A stretch of 48,637 bases of DNA from Methylophaga sp. (GCF_030651745.1 NZ_JAUSCC010000022.1:1-48637), one strand, 5' to 3'. Shown: positions 9,072 to 20,197, numbered from the stretch's first letter. Numbers and translations are program-made. Notes: generated from the sequence alone by a model not told the origin.

Positions 9072-9508
9072 TTTCTTTCCTTATGGTTTAAATGTTGAAA
9101 CAAGTCGATCAGCATAAGAATCGTGTTGTAGCGCCTCTACAAAACTTCACTAACGTTGCTAATGCTGGTGTAAATTTAGACTTGATATTTTTGGTTAAAA
9201 CTGTCGAATTCATTATTATGTAAATAAATGTAAAGACGAATGATAATAGTTCTTATTATCCTGTCAAGAGGTTTTCACTTAAATGTTAAGATTTTTTTAT
9301 GTAAAGGTAAGGGGAAATCTAGAGATAGCCTTAATTGAGTCTAAGTAGCTATATAATCGAGGTCAGTTGAGGATTAAGCTGAGATGCCCATTTTCAGCGA
9401 ATTATGCTGTTAATGACGTTCAAACATAGCGCAAGCTCGTGGCAGGCAATGACCTACAGGTTATCAGGCCTATGGTTAGAACAATCAGTTGCGTATGAGG
9501 GGGAGCAA
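9072..9508. other. Intergenic region, 437 bases
   Basis: This is the only gene-free stretch over 300 bases. It holds the leader and probable promoter of the TonB-receptor gene (a CATAAT -10-like hexamer on the minus strand at 9215-9220) and the Fur-box-like palindrome at 9242-9260. From 9261 to 9508 I found no convincing gene. The longest plus-strand frame with an ATG is about 21 codons (from 9283), and an isolated TATAAT at 9352-9357 has no matching -35. A 6-bp inverted repeat (AGTTGC/GCAACT, 9487-9510) overlaps the cysZ stop. Confidence 0.6.
9242..9260 (-). promoter_or_regulatory. Fur-box-like operator
   Basis: The 19-base site GATAATAGTTCTTATTATC has perfect 7-bp inverted arms (GATAATA/TATTATC) and matches 14 of 19 positions of the classical Fur consensus. 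It lies 171 bases upstream of the TonB-dependent receptor start and about 20 bases from a -10-like CATAAT, close to where a -35 region would be. Iron-loaded Fur binding here would repress receptor expression. Confidence 0.7.
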
Positions 9509-10267
9509 CTAATTCACGGGCGTTGTACTTTGGCTAAGGCTTTGTAAACGCCCAACATAAAGAGCCGTCGCACCGGCAACAGCCACCGGGATAATCAAAA
9601 AATTCAATATTGGAATCATTGTCGCTCCCAATGTGGTCATGCCAAAGCCTAGAGCTAATGAACGTTTAGTTCTGAGCAGTTCCCGCTGTTGTTTAAACCC
9701 CATCAGATGATTTCCTAACGGATAGTCATGATAATCAAGTGCCAAGGTCCAGCTGGAGAAAAACAGCCATAACAATGGTGCAATCAGATTTAAACCCGGT
9801 ATCCATGACAGGATAAATAACGGGATCATCCATTTCAGCAGGTACGCTAATTTGCGTAATTCGTTAAAGATCATCCGAGGTGTATCAGCAACCAACTGCC
9901 ATAGAGTTTGTTCAGGAGGGGGTTGATCGGCGAGACGTTTTTCAACGGCTTCAGCCAATAAGCCATTAAAGGGAGCAGCGACAATATTGGCAATGATCGA
10001 AAAGGTGAAAAATACGATTAATACAATCAGAATCGCAAACACCGGCCAGAGGATCCACATCAAAGCATTGGCCAACCATTCCGGTAACCAGGTTGGTGTT
10101 AACTGAGTCATCCAGTAATCAAATTGGCTGATACCAAACCAGATAGCGCCAGCAAACAACAAGGTGTTTATCAGAATTGGAATAAAGGCGAAGCGTCGCA
10201 CCCCAGGTTGATTAATTAACCTGAAACCACTTAATAAATAACGCGAACCTTGAATGAAATCACCCAT
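9509..10267 (-). CDS. cysZ: CysZ-like sulfate permease / EI24 family membrane protein
   Basis: A 252-residue inner-membrane protein of the CysZ/EI24 family, which imports sulfate for cysteine synthesis in enteric bacteria. Hydrophobic segments lie at about 25-48, 68-98, 140-172 and 200-235. The family pattern is visible in GSRYLLSGFRLI near the N-terminus, ANIVAAPFNGLLAE after the second segment, and the later FFSSWTLALDYHDYPLGNH. It starts 11 bases after the sugar-kinase stop and is the last gene of the queF-kinase-cysZ run. No cys genes are nearby, so the sulfate role comes from the family alone. Confidence 0.82.
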   Translation of the reverse strand: MGDFIQGSRYLLSGFRLINQPGVRRFAFIPILINTLLFAGAIWFGISQFDYWMTQLTPTWLPEWLANALMWILWPVFAILIVLIVFFTFSIIANIVAAPFNGLLAEAVEKRLADQPPPEQTLWQLVADTPRMIFNELRKLAYLLKWMIPLFILSWIPGLNLIAPLLWLFFSSWTLALDYHDYPLGNHLMGFKQQRELLRTKRSLALGFGMTTLGATMIPILNFLIIPVAVAGATALYVGRLQSLSQSTTPVN

Positions 10268-10278
10268 ACATCAATACC

Positions 10279-11556
10279 TTATTGAAATAACTTAAGACCA
10301 TCTTTTGCAAGTAATGCACTGCCGAAGGCAGCATCAGTATGTTCTACTGGTTTGAAAGGCACGTTTATTAATGATCGGCGAAGTTGAGTCCACACAGCAT
10401 TTTTTGCACCACCACCGACACTGCGTATTGAGCTTAATGGAGTATTACTTAATTGTTGCAGACATTCATATCCGGCTTTTTCAATACGGGCAATTCCTGA
10501 TAGTAAACTATATAAAAACTGTTGATCTCCTGAAGACTGTGGAGGCATGCGTGGAGGATAGTCGGGATCGGCTATTGGAAAGCGTTCACCGGGTTTTAGC
10601 AATGGATAATAATCTTCGACTGGCATTTGCAAATCAATTTTTTGACTTAAAGCGACTAATTGCTCATCACTGAAATAGTGCCTTAACACCACACCACCAG
10701 AATTTGATGCACCACCACACAACCAGCGATTGCCAAGTTTATGACTGTATATGCCACGTTTGGCATCAAACACTGGATTTTGACAGACAAGCTTTAACAC
10801 AAGTGTTGAACCCAGTGAGGTCACAGCATCACCGATGTTGATGGCACCGGTTGCTATAAATGCAGCCAGACTATCCGTTGTTCCTGCTTTAATGAGGGGA
10901 GGTGAGGCTTGTTTAAGGCCGAGCTTTTGCAGAACGGTTGCTGACATTTTGCCAATCACCGTACCCGGTGCTACAACCTCGGGTAAAACGTGACTTGTAG
11001 TCAATGACTCTAGCCAGTCAGGCCAACGATTGTCGAGCACATCAAATCCGGATTTAAGTGCATTGTTATAGTCAGTCATGCCGGGTTTGGCACCCAACTG
11101 AACAGCTAGCCAGTCTGCCTGATGTAATAGAAAATACGTTTCCGGTAATGCCAATGAGCGCTGCAAATATAATAATTTTGCCAGTCCACTGCTGACACCC
11201 TGTGCTGCTGAGTTTGTCGGCGCAAGTTCAGCGATAACCTCACTTGCCTTAATGGCTTGTTGATCGTTGTACATCAACATTTCACTGAGTGGTTGTCCCT
11301 GAGGATCACACACCATTACTGATCCAGAAGTGGCATCAATACAAATGGACTCAATCATCAACTTGGGAAGTTCGCTTAACAGCGTTTTTAATGCACTAAA
11401 AAGAAATTCTGATTGCTGTTCGGGGGAGGGATAAGCGTTTGGTGAAGCGGGAAAACTTTGTTTAGTGTGAGCAATAATATCGCCGGATTTATCAATGGCG
11501 CAGACCCGGCACCCGGAGGTGCCGAAATCAATGCCAATCCATGCGCTGTTGCGCAT
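10279..11556 (-). CDS. FGGY-family carbohydrate kinase, possibly D-ribulokinase
   Basis: A 425-residue sugar kinase with the two-lobed actin-like ATPase fold. The N-terminal phosphate-1 loop is IGIDFGTSGCRV, the second lobe has AGTTDSLAAF and SLGSTLVLKL, and the C-terminal adenosine motif is SVGGGAKNAVW. It is shorter than xylulokinase or glycerol kinase (about 490-500), a length typical of the group that includes plant and cyanobacterial D-ribulose kinases. The substrate assignment is inference. I chose the ATG at 11556, only 2 bases past the queF stop. It has no clear Shine-Dalgarno sequence and is probably translated by reinitiation after queF. Confidence 0.82.
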   Translation of the reverse strand: MRNSAWIGIDFGTSGCRVCAIDKSGDIIAHTKQSFPASPNAYPSPEQQSEFLFSALKTLLSELPKLMIESICIDATSGSVMVCDPQGQPLSEMLMYNDQQAIKASEVIAELAPTNSAAQGVSSGLAKLLYLQRSLALPETYFLLHQADWLAVQLGAKPGMTDYNNALKSGFDVLDNRWPDWLESLTTSHVLPEVVAPGTVIGKMSATVLQKLGLKQASPPLIKAGTTDSLAAFIATGAINIGDAVTSLGSTLVLKLVCQNPVFDAKRGIYSHKLGNRWLCGGASNSGGVVLRHYFSDEQLVALSQKIDLQMPVEDYYPLLKPGERFPIADPDYPPRMPPQSSGDQQFLYSLLSGIARIEKAGYECLQQLSNTPLSSIRSVGGGAKNAVWTQLRRSLINVPFKPVEHTDAAFGSALLAKDGLKLFQ

Positions 11557-11558
11557 GT

Positions 11559-11948
11559 TTATGGGAGATGAACAGGTGTTGGGGCAACCCAACCTTCCTT
11601 ACGGTATTCGGCAACGACATTGGTGTAAACACCACCACGAACATTGAAAATACCGGTTACCCGCATAAAACGTGGCTCAGTTGCGGCGACCAGATCAGTC
11701 AGGATTTGGTTGGTCAGTTTTTCATGAAAACCGCCTTCTTCACGGTATGACCAGAAATACAGTTTCAGAGATTTCAGTTCGACGCATTTAAGATCCGGTA
11801 CATAATCAATTTTAATCGTGGCAAAATCCGGTTGACCGGTTTTCGGACATAGGCAAGTAAATTCAGGTGTTTCGATGTGGATGGTATAATCCCGCTCCGG
11901 TACAGCGTTATCGAAGGTTTCCAGTTGTTTGCTTGGTAGCGTAGACAT
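11559..11948 (-). CDS. queF: NADPH-dependent 7-cyano-7-deazaguanine reductase (short type I)
   Basis: QueF reduces preQ0 to preQ1 with NADPH, the last free-base step of queuosine biosynthesis. At 129 residues it is the short, unimodular form rather than the two-domain form of E. coli. The catalytic pair is visible in [11 protein letters not shown]: thioimide-forming Cys34 and Asp41, seven residues apart as in the family. The NADPH/QueF motif follows as [13 protein letters not shown] with a downstream FHE. The ATG has AGAGA upstream. It is divergent from zipA across 59 bases, and I saw no preQ1 riboswitch in that short space. Confidence 0.95.
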   Translation of the reverse strand: MSTLPSKQLETFDNAVPERDYTIHIETPEFTCLCPKTGQPDFATIKIDYVPDLKCVELKSLKLYFWSYREEGGFHEKLTNQILTDLVAATEPRFMRVTGIFNVRGGVYTNVVAEYRKEGWVAPTPVHLP

Positions 11949-12007
11949 AGGTAATCTCTAACAGTTAACAAAACCGTTATTATCCCTGAGTTGGTAGATT
12001 TAATTAA

Positions 12008-14753
<2,746 letters not shown>

Positions 14754-15800
14754 ATGAGTGCAGTTGCTGATGCCATCAAAAAAGTCGCTACCGGCCCCCA
14801 TCTGAGTAAAGATCTCAGTCTGGAGGAAAGTCGCGAGGCGATGCGGGAGATCCTGTCAGGTAAAGTCGATCCGGTGCGAATGGCGGTGATGCTGATTGCG
14901 TTGCGGATGAAACGTGAGACTGATGAGGAAAACCTGGGTTTATTGCTGGCCATGCAAGAAGTCACTGGCCAACAGGCATTAGATGTTGAAAATGTCATGC
15001 TGCTTTCCGATCCGTTTAATGGTTTCAGCCGTCATTGTCCAATCGCTGCGTTTTTACCTGCAGTAATGGCTGCCTGTGGTTTGCCAGCCTTATCTCAAGG
15101 TGTCTACGAAATGGCACCAAAATTTGGTGTCACACATGCACAGGTTTTAGAAGCGGCTGGAGCGAATATTCGCCTCAGTGTGGCTGAAGCTGCCAAGCAA
15201 TTAAATCATGCTGATATTGGTTGGGCCTATCTGGATCAGGCAATTACTACACCGAGTTTGTTTGCTCTACAGGATTTACGCCGCTTAATGATTAAACGTC
15301 CAAGTCTGGCGACACTGGAAAAACTGGTAATGCCGGTTAAGGCTAAAAAGACACATTTACAAATCGGCTTTGTGCATAAAGCTTATCCGCCGGTGCTTGC
15401 ATATCTGGCAAAGCAGAGTGGTTTTGACAGCGCGTTGATAGTGCGTGGTCTGGAGGGCGGCATTGTGCCGACCTTACGTGAAGCTTCGGACAACTTTTTA
15501 TTGATTGATGGTGCATTAAAACCTTGTTCACTGGATCCGTTGGCTTTTGGTGTCAGTCAACAAACCCGTGGCGTCATGCCAGAATTGGAACAGTTAACGG
15601 CTGCTGAATCCGCTCAACGTGGTCTGACCGCTTTGCAGGGTGAAAAAGGTGTGGCCTATGATTTACTGGTTTATGGCACCGCCATGGCCTTATGGCATTG
15701 TGGACTGGTGAAAGATCAGATGGCAGCGGGCGATGTCGTTCGGAATGCTCTGGATTCTGGCAAAGCCTATGCTGTTTTTGAACAAGGTAAAACAAGATGA
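14754..15800 (+). CDS. ybiB: YbiB/TrpD2-type nucleic-acid-binding glycosyltransferase-fold protein
   Basis: A 348-residue protein of the anthranilate phosphoribosyltransferase-like (TrpD2/YbiB) family. It has the N-terminal helical domain (LSLEESREAMREILSG) and the nucleoside-phosphorylase-like core, but the TrpD catalytic phosphate loop GTGGD is replaced by a DPFNGFSRHCP segment. It is therefore not tryptophan biosynthetic. E. coli YbiB is a LexA-regulated dimer that binds nucleic acids. The ATG directly follows the ligA stop and the 3' end overlaps yjbQ as ATGA. Its place directly behind ligA fits a link to DNA repair. Confidence 0.85.
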   Translation: MSAVADAIKKVATGPHLSKDLSLEESREAMREILSGKVDPVRMAVMLIALRMKRETDEENLGLLLAMQEVTGQQALDVENVMLLSDPFNGFSRHCPIAAFLPAVMAACGLPALSQGVYEMAPKFGVTHAQVLEAAGANIRLSVAEAAKQLNHADIGWAYLDQAITTPSLFALQDLRRLMIKRPSLATLEKLVMPVKAKKTHLQIGFVHKAYPPVLAYLAKQSGFDSALIVRGLEGGIVPTLREASDNFLLIDGALKPCSLDPLAFGVSQQTRGVMPELEQLTAAESAQRGLTALQGEKGVAYDLLVYGTAMALWHCGLVKDQMAAGDVVRNALDSGKAYAVFEQGKTR

Positions 15801-16213
15801 TTCTGCAGCAGCAGTTACAATTTGAATTAAAAGGCCGCAGCACCATTAATATCACTGACGAAGTGGCCAAAATTGTGGCAGCATCGGGAATTACTACCGG
15901 TACTTGTCATGTGTTTGTGCAACATACCAGCGCGTCGTTGATGATTTGCGAAAATGCCGATCCGGATGTCAGACGTGATTTGGAAACCTTTATGCAGCAT
16001 ATTGTTCCTGATGGTGATGCGATGTTTTTACATCAGGATGAAGGCCCGGATGATATGAGTGCACATATTCGTACCGTTTTGACCAATCCGGATTTGGTGG
16101 TACCTGTCAGTAATGGCAAATGCGCCCTGGGTATCTGGCAGGGCATTTATTTATGGGAACATCGCACGCATCGTCAGCAGCGTCGAGTGATTGTGACAGT
16201 ACAAGGTGAATAA
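15797..16213 (+). CDS. yjbQ: YjbQ family (UPF0047) protein, secondary thiamine-phosphate synthase-like
   Basis: A 138-residue protein of the UPF0047/YjbQ family. Conserved metal-site histidines appear in CHVFVQHTSASL and in the DDMSAHIR segment, followed by CALGIWQGIYLWEHR. Some members show weak thiamine-phosphate synthase activity, but the true role is unsettled. The start overlaps the ybiB stop by four bases and darP follows after 2 bases, so it is translated within the zipA-ligA operon. Confidence 0.9.
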   Translation: MILQQQLQFELKGRSTINITDEVAKIVAASGITTGTCHVFVQHTSASLMICENADPDVRRDLETFMQHIVPDGDAMFLHQDEGPDDMSAHIRTVLTNPDLVVPVSNGKCALGIWQGIYLWEHRTHRQQRRVIVTVQGE

Positions 16214-16215
16214 TA

Positions 16216-16746
16216 ATGAATGAAGAATATGAACAGGATCACCTTGATGAGGAATTTGACTGGTCTTCGATCCCTAAAAGTAAATCACGGATCAAACGTG
16301 AACTGGATGCACTGAAAAAATTAGGCGAGGACTTAATTGATCTGTCTAAAAAAGATTTGGTAAAACTGGAATTGGATGAAGATTTAACAGAAGCGGTAAT
16401 TAAAGCGCAATCCATGAGCAAAGGCGCTCTAAAACGTCAGAAAGGTTATATCGGTGGCATCATTGCTCGACTGGATCATGAAGAAATTCAGCAGAAACTG
16501 GATCAGCTTAAGCAGCCACTGCAGGCACAAACCGAACAATTTCATCAGCTGGAAAACTGGCGTGATCGTTTGTTGATTGAAGACGATACTGTGATGGCCG
16601 AGTTACGTGGACAGTTTGAAGAGTTTGATAATCAGCATGTACGGCAGTTAGTACGTAATGCCAAGCAGGAAGCCGTCAAACAACAGCCACCAAAATCGGC
16701 TCGGTTAATCTTCAAGTATCTGCAGCAGCTACAGCAAAATCAGTGA
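16216..16746 (+). CDS. darP: Ribosome biogenesis factor DarP (YjgA)
   Basis: A 176-residue, highly charged helical protein of the DUF615/YjgA family. DarP binds late 50S assembly intermediates and promotes peptidyl-transferase-centre maturation. Family landmarks are the acidic N-terminus with WSSIPKSKSRIKRELDALKKLGE, then QSMSKGALKRQKGYIGG, and a C-terminal LRQL-like QLVRNAKQEA followed by RLIFKYLQQL. It ends the plus-strand operon. Its last codons overlap the convergent sensor-kinase gene by 7 bases, leaving no room for a conventional terminator. Confidence 0.93.
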   Translation: MNEEYEQDHLDEEFDWSSIPKSKSRIKRELDALKKLGEDLIDLSKKDLVKLELDEDLTEAVIKAQSMSKGALKRQKGYIGGIIARLDHEEIQQKLDQLKQPLQAQTEQFHQLENWRDRLLIEDDTVMAELRGQFEEFDNQHVRQLVRNAKQEAVKQQPPKSARLIFKYLQQLQQNQ

Positions 16747-18092
16747 TCGATGAGTTCAATCAGGAAACAGGCACCGCCCAGATAACTTGGTTGCACGCTG
16801 ATTTTCCCTTGATAGGCTTCAACAATATCACTGGCAATAGCCAAGCCTAATCCCTGACCTTCGATCTGGGTATCGATGCGTCTGCCGCGCTTGATAATAT
16901 CAGCGCTGGCATGCGCCGGTACTCCGGGTCCATCATCTTCGATTCGAACGACAATTCGGCGGTTTTGCTGCCGTAATACGATATTTACTTGGTGGTTGCA
17001 GTATTTAAAGGCGTTTTCCAGCAGATTGCCGAGCAACTCATACATATCACCTTCATCAGCATGCAGCATCGCATCCCGCTCAATTTCGCATTGAGTATGA
17101 ATATTTTTGCTTTGATAGACTTTTTTAAGTGAATTCATCAGCTTATTGATGATTTCTCCTATCGAAACCGGTGCCAAAAGATTGCTTTTGCCTTCAGTTG
17201 CGGCTCGTTGCAGTTGGTAATCGACTAAGGCATTAATTCGATCTAATTGCTCTTCACCAGTCAATTTGCAGGCGACAACATCATCACAGCTTTCCAGCTC
17301 AGAACGTAATAAAGCCAACGGTGTTTTCAGACTGTGAGCCAGATCAGCCAGTGAGTTTTTATAGCGTTGCCGGCGTGATTGCTCGTGATCCAGCAGATTA
17401 TTGATATTACGGGTGAGCTGTTGCAGTTCACTGGGATAATTATCGCCAAGGCGTTGTTGTTTTCCGGCTTCAATGGCATGCAGATCTGCGGCAGCCTTAT
17501 GCAGCGGCTGTAAACTCCAGCGCAAAATTAGCCACTGGGCAATTAGTAACATCAAACCAGTTCCGCCAATCCAATACCAGAGGTTTAACTGAAACTCATC
17601 AATCTGTGCTTCCAGCATATGCTGATCTTCAGACACATTAATGGTGTAGTCAAAATGTTCACCATCGTCATTTTCCCAGACGATACCAAAGGCAAGATTC
17701 TGTAATTTCATACCATTATCAAGATTGATTTGACTATACAGTTGCTCTGAGGGACCGGGATGGTAGGGAAGTGCCAGAAATAACCCAATGACAGACGGTG
17801 ATTGCCAGACAATGTTATCACCACTGGTAATTTGTGCGTAAAGGCCGGAATTGGGGATGGAAAATTTAGGTTCTGCCAGCTTATCCTGCATGATTAATTT
17901 ACCGTCATGACTGATTTCTGCAGCCGTCAGCAGTGTGTAGACATAGTTTAATAAACGCTGCTTTTGAGCCGTTTCGGCATTACCGGCAAACGCATTAAAT
18001 AAGCTGAACGCGGAAATTCCCAGAAAAGCACTTAATACCAGCGTAACAGCAATTAGCTGGCGATTGGTCAAAGACAGAGTGAATTTATTCAC
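16740..18092 (-). CDS. PhoQ/QseC-like sensor histidine kinase
   Basis: A 450-residue membrane sensor kinase. TM1 is at about 12-32, a periplasmic sensor at about 35-168 and TM2 at about 171-190, followed by HAMP. The dimerisation domain has the phospho-acceptor His253 in LAHSLKTPLAL, and the ATPase domain shows N-box NAFKYC, G1 DDGPGV and G2 GQGLGLAI. It starts at GTG, overlapping the response-regulator stop by 8 bases. The H-box and organisation resemble PhoQ, but the periplasmic sensor is too divergent to name a ligand. It forms an operon with the PepSY protein and the regulator. Confidence 0.88.
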   Translation of the reverse strand: MNKFTLSLTNRQLIAVTLVLSAFLGISAFSLFNAFAGNAETAQKQRLLNYVYTLLTAAEISHDGKLIMQDKLAEPKFSIPNSGLYAQITSGDNIVWQSPSVIGLFLALPYHPGPSEQLYSQINLDNGMKLQNLAFGIVWENDDGEHFDYTINVSEDQHMLEAQIDEFQLNLWYWIGGTGLMLLIAQWLILRWSLQPLHKAAADLHAIEAGKQQRLGDNYPSELQQLTRNINNLLDHEQSRRQRYKNSLADLAHSLKTPLALLRSELESCDDVVACKLTGEEQLDRINALVDYQLQRAATEGKSNLLAPVSIGEIINKLMNSLKKVYQSKNIHTQCEIERDAMLHADEGDMYELLGNLLENAFKYCNHQVNIVLRQQNRRIVVRIEDDGPGVPAHASADIIKRGRRIDTQIEGQGLGLAIASDIVEAYQGKISVQPSYLGGACFLIELIDH

Positions 18093-18762
18093 GAGGTAAC
18101 GTCAATCGATAACCACGGCCGCGAAGGGTTTCAATCGGGTTCAAGGATTTATCCGGATCCAGTTTATTACGCAGTCGTTTAACAAATACTTCAATGACAT
18201 TACTGTCACGATCCTGATCCTGTTCGTAAATATGATCAGTAAGTTCGGTTTTAGAGATGACTTCACCGGCATGAAGCATTAAATAATGTAATAAGCGGTA
18301 TTCAAAGGCCGTGAGTTCGATTGGAGATTGATTCACCATAACTTGTTGTGATGCCGGATTCAGTTCAACCGGACCACAACGCATGGTGGAGTTTGACCAG
18401 CCAGCGGCACGACGGGCTAAAGCATTTAATCGTGCCAGTAATTCTTCAAAGTGAAAGGGTTTGACAAGATAATCATCGGCACCGGCTTCAAGACCTTCAA
18501 CTTTGTCTTGCCATCGACCTCGTGCAGTCAATATTAAAATAGGAAAAGTGATGTTTTGTTCACGAAGCTTTTTAATCACTTCGATACCAGACAGTTTTGG
18601 CAGCCCTAAATCAATAACAGCAACATCGTAAGGGTATTCTGTGCCCAGATATAATCCATCTTCACCATCAGCACTCATATCAATAGTAAGTTGTTGTTGA
18701 CGTAAATGCTGACCTATCTGTTCACGCAGCTGTGGTTCATCTTCGATTAGTAAAACACGCAT
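18085..18762 (-). CDS. OmpR/PhoP-family response regulator
   Basis: A 225-residue two-domain regulator. The receiver has an acidic pocket in IEDE (7-9), phosphorylation site Asp51 in VIDLGLPKLSG, the Thr/Ser switch in LTARG and Lys in LVKPFHFEE. The C-terminal winged helix shows LTAFEYRLLHYL and the recognition helix region VIEVFVKRLRNKL, ending RGRGYRL. The sequence resembles PhoP. It lies 3 bases after the PepSY gene and overlaps the kinase gene, so the three are one operon. The target genes are unknown. Confidence 0.92.
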   Translation of the reverse strand: MRVLLIEDEPQLREQIGQHLRQQQLTIDMSADGEDGLYLGTEYPYDVAVIDLGLPKLSGIEVIKKLREQNITFPILILTARGRWQDKVEGLEAGADDYLVKPFHFEELLARLNALARRAAGWSNSTMRCGPVELNPASQQVMVNQSPIELTAFEYRLLHYLMLHAGEVISKTELTDHIYEQDQDRDSNVIEVFVKRLRNKLDPDKSLNPIETLRGRGYRLTLPRE

Positions 18763-18765
18763 AAA

Positions 18766-19056
18766 TTATTGCATTTGATATCCGGTATCCCGATCCAGTC
18801 GGTAGGTCTTTACCTTACCATTTTGATGCAATACTTTGACGCGAAAAATTGTATGGTTTTGATATTGTTCTTGATCCACCGACAGCACACGGCCGCCCGA
18901 TTCGACTTGAGCCAGTTCTGCAGCTGTTTTTTTGGTCAGTGGTAGGGCGATATCATTAATGCTGGTTCCCGCTTCCGCTTCTGGCGGTAAGTGATCGCTA
19001 TAACCAGTTAGCGGTAAGGTGAGCATCATAATCAGCAGATACCAGGAAAATTTCAT
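18766..19056 (-). CDS. PepSY-domain periplasmic protein
   Basis: A 96-residue exported protein. The N-terminal 20 residues form a signal peptide (hydrophobic MMLTLPLTGYS, without a lipobox cysteine). The rest is a PepSY-like domain ending in VKVLHQNGKVKTYRLDRDTG, the typical paired strands. PepSY proteins often sit upstream of OmpR-type two-component genes and may modulate the sensor in the periplasm. Here the gene is first in the operon, 3 bases before the regulator. Function is inferred from domain and position. Confidence 0.82.
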   Translation of the reverse strand: MKFSWYLLIMMLTLPLTGYSDHLPPEAEAGTSINDIALPLTKKTAAELAQVESGGRVLSVDQEQYQNHTIFRVKVLHQNGKVKTYRLDRDTGYQMQ

Positions 19057-19126
19057 GTAATAACCTTAGTTTTAGTACGTTTGTTTTAGATGGATAATAA
19101 CAAACTGCGGCCAGTCAGTGAACGCA

Positions 19127-19522
19127 TTATTTTGGCCCCTGTTCTGGGGGTACTGGTCCAATGGCATTGTCTGCCCGAGCACGTAAGTAGCTGTAGAGTT
19201 GCTCGCGACCATTGACGATCTGGGGATTGTCTTGAAAGCCGGGCATGACACCTGAACGACCTTTTTTACCCTTAAACAAAATCTGCATGAATTCTTCTTT
19301 AGAAGATTGATTCAGACTGTTGGCTAAATTGGGGCCTGCCAGTCCTTGAGCAAATGTTCCATGACAGCGGGCACACCAGTTTCGGTAAAGCACATAGCCA
19401 TGATAGGTTTGCGGATCGAGTTTATTTCCCTCAGTGACTTTATAACCAGCCTGAGCCTGTACCGGCTCAAACCATAAGCCGGTACAGCATAAAACCAACA
19501 ATGTCGTCAGGCGTAATGACAT
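19127..19522 (-). CDS. Periplasmic class I c-type cytochrome
   Basis: A 131-residue exported monohaem cytochrome. A signal peptide ends near VQAQA (about 21-25), the haem site is CARCH at 50-54, and the axial Met93 is in GVMPGF. The YRNWCARCHGTFAQG context, with GPNLA following, resembles the small cytochromes that accept electrons from PQQ-dependent alcohol dehydrogenases. This would fit a methylotroph, but no dehydrogenase is in the window, so that role is inference. It lies 16 bases downstream of the glycine-zipper gene and may be cotranscribed with it. Confidence 0.88.
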   Translation of the reverse strand: MSLRLTTLLVLCCTGLWFEPVQAQAGYKVTEGNKLDPQTYHGYVLYRNWCARCHGTFAQGLAGPNLANSLNQSSKEEFMQILFKGKKGRSGVMPGFQDNPQIVNGREQLYSYLRARADNAIGPVPPEQGPK

Positions 19523-19538
19523 GTCTACGGTTAACCTT

Positions 19539-20078
19539 TTAATAATAACGACGTGGTGGTGAGCTTACCACGACATCGACCGGAACATAATCACCCGGGT
19601 GGTAATCCATAAACGTTGAATATTCTCTGCCTTTATAGCGATAGCTCACATCGTAACCTTCAATCTGACGTTCAGTATGGTAGCGGTCACGAACCTGACA
19701 TTGCTGTTGATAGCGGTAACCATCATTTTGATGTCGGTTACCCAGATCCCGACCAACTGATCCACCAAGCAGGGTGCCGGCAACGGTCATGGCTGTTTTA
19801 CCATTACCACCACCGAATTGATTACCAACAACGCCACCAATAATGCCGCCGGCGATGGTGCTGGTATAAGATTGATGTTGTGAATGACGTACCGGTTCAT
19901 CCCAGCATTCCCGGACTGGGGAGTTGACACGGACTTCGCGATATATAGGTTGTACATAGGTGACTTTGGCCATTTCGCCACCTCGATATGGTTTATGGTG
20001 CTTGCCACCGGCCATAACCATCGGCGATGAAAGTACTAACGTTGTGACCAGACTTAAGCTTGTTATTGTTTTTTTCAT
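19539..20078 (-). CDS. Glycine-zipper 2TM domain envelope protein
   Basis: A 179-residue exported protein with a signal peptide ending about residue 23 (MVMA). The centre carries a glycine zipper of the Rickettsia 17-kDa antigen type (IAGGIIGGVVGNQFGGG... then VAGTLLGGSVGRDLGN, about 75-115), which can insert in or associate with a membrane. The flanks are rich in Tyr, Arg and His, with two cysteines, in RECWDEP and QQCQVRD. GGAGTAG precedes the ATG. Such proteins are common envelope components of uncertain function. No lipobox is present. Confidence 0.82.
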   Translation of the reverse strand: MKKTITSLSLVTTLVLSSPMVMAGGKHHKPYRGGEMAKVTYVQPIYREVRVNSPVRECWDEPVRHSQHQSYTSTIAGGIIGGVVGNQFGGGNGKTAMTVAGTLLGGSVGRDLGNRHQNDGYRYQQQCQVRDRYHTERQIEGYDVSYRYKGREYSTFMDYHPGDYVPVDVVVSSPPRRYY

Positions 20079-20197
20079 GATCTACTCCACTCGTTGAAGT
20101 TGAGCCCAGAGTAGCAACGGTTAACTGAACTGTGCCTGAATGGCTTAGTAATGTTTTGTTAAATTTTTGACGCCTGAGCCTGGAGCTTCAACAAGCC

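Noticed and set aside
9487..9510. Terminator after cysZ
   Set aside because: The stem is only 6 bp, overlaps the stop codon and has no T-run on the minus strand.
11949..12007. Possible preQ1 riboswitch before queF
   Set aside because: The 59-base gap is shared with the divergent zipA promoter and I could not draw a preQ1 aptamer pseudoknot in it.
14754..15800. Anthranilate phosphoribosyltransferase TrpD
   Set aside because: The GTGGD catalytic loop is missing and no trp genes are nearby; the TrpD2/YbiB group fits better.
19616..19843. Open frame on the plus strand inside the glycine-zipper gene
   Set aside because: It is an antisense shadow with no ribosome binding site or protein-like composition.
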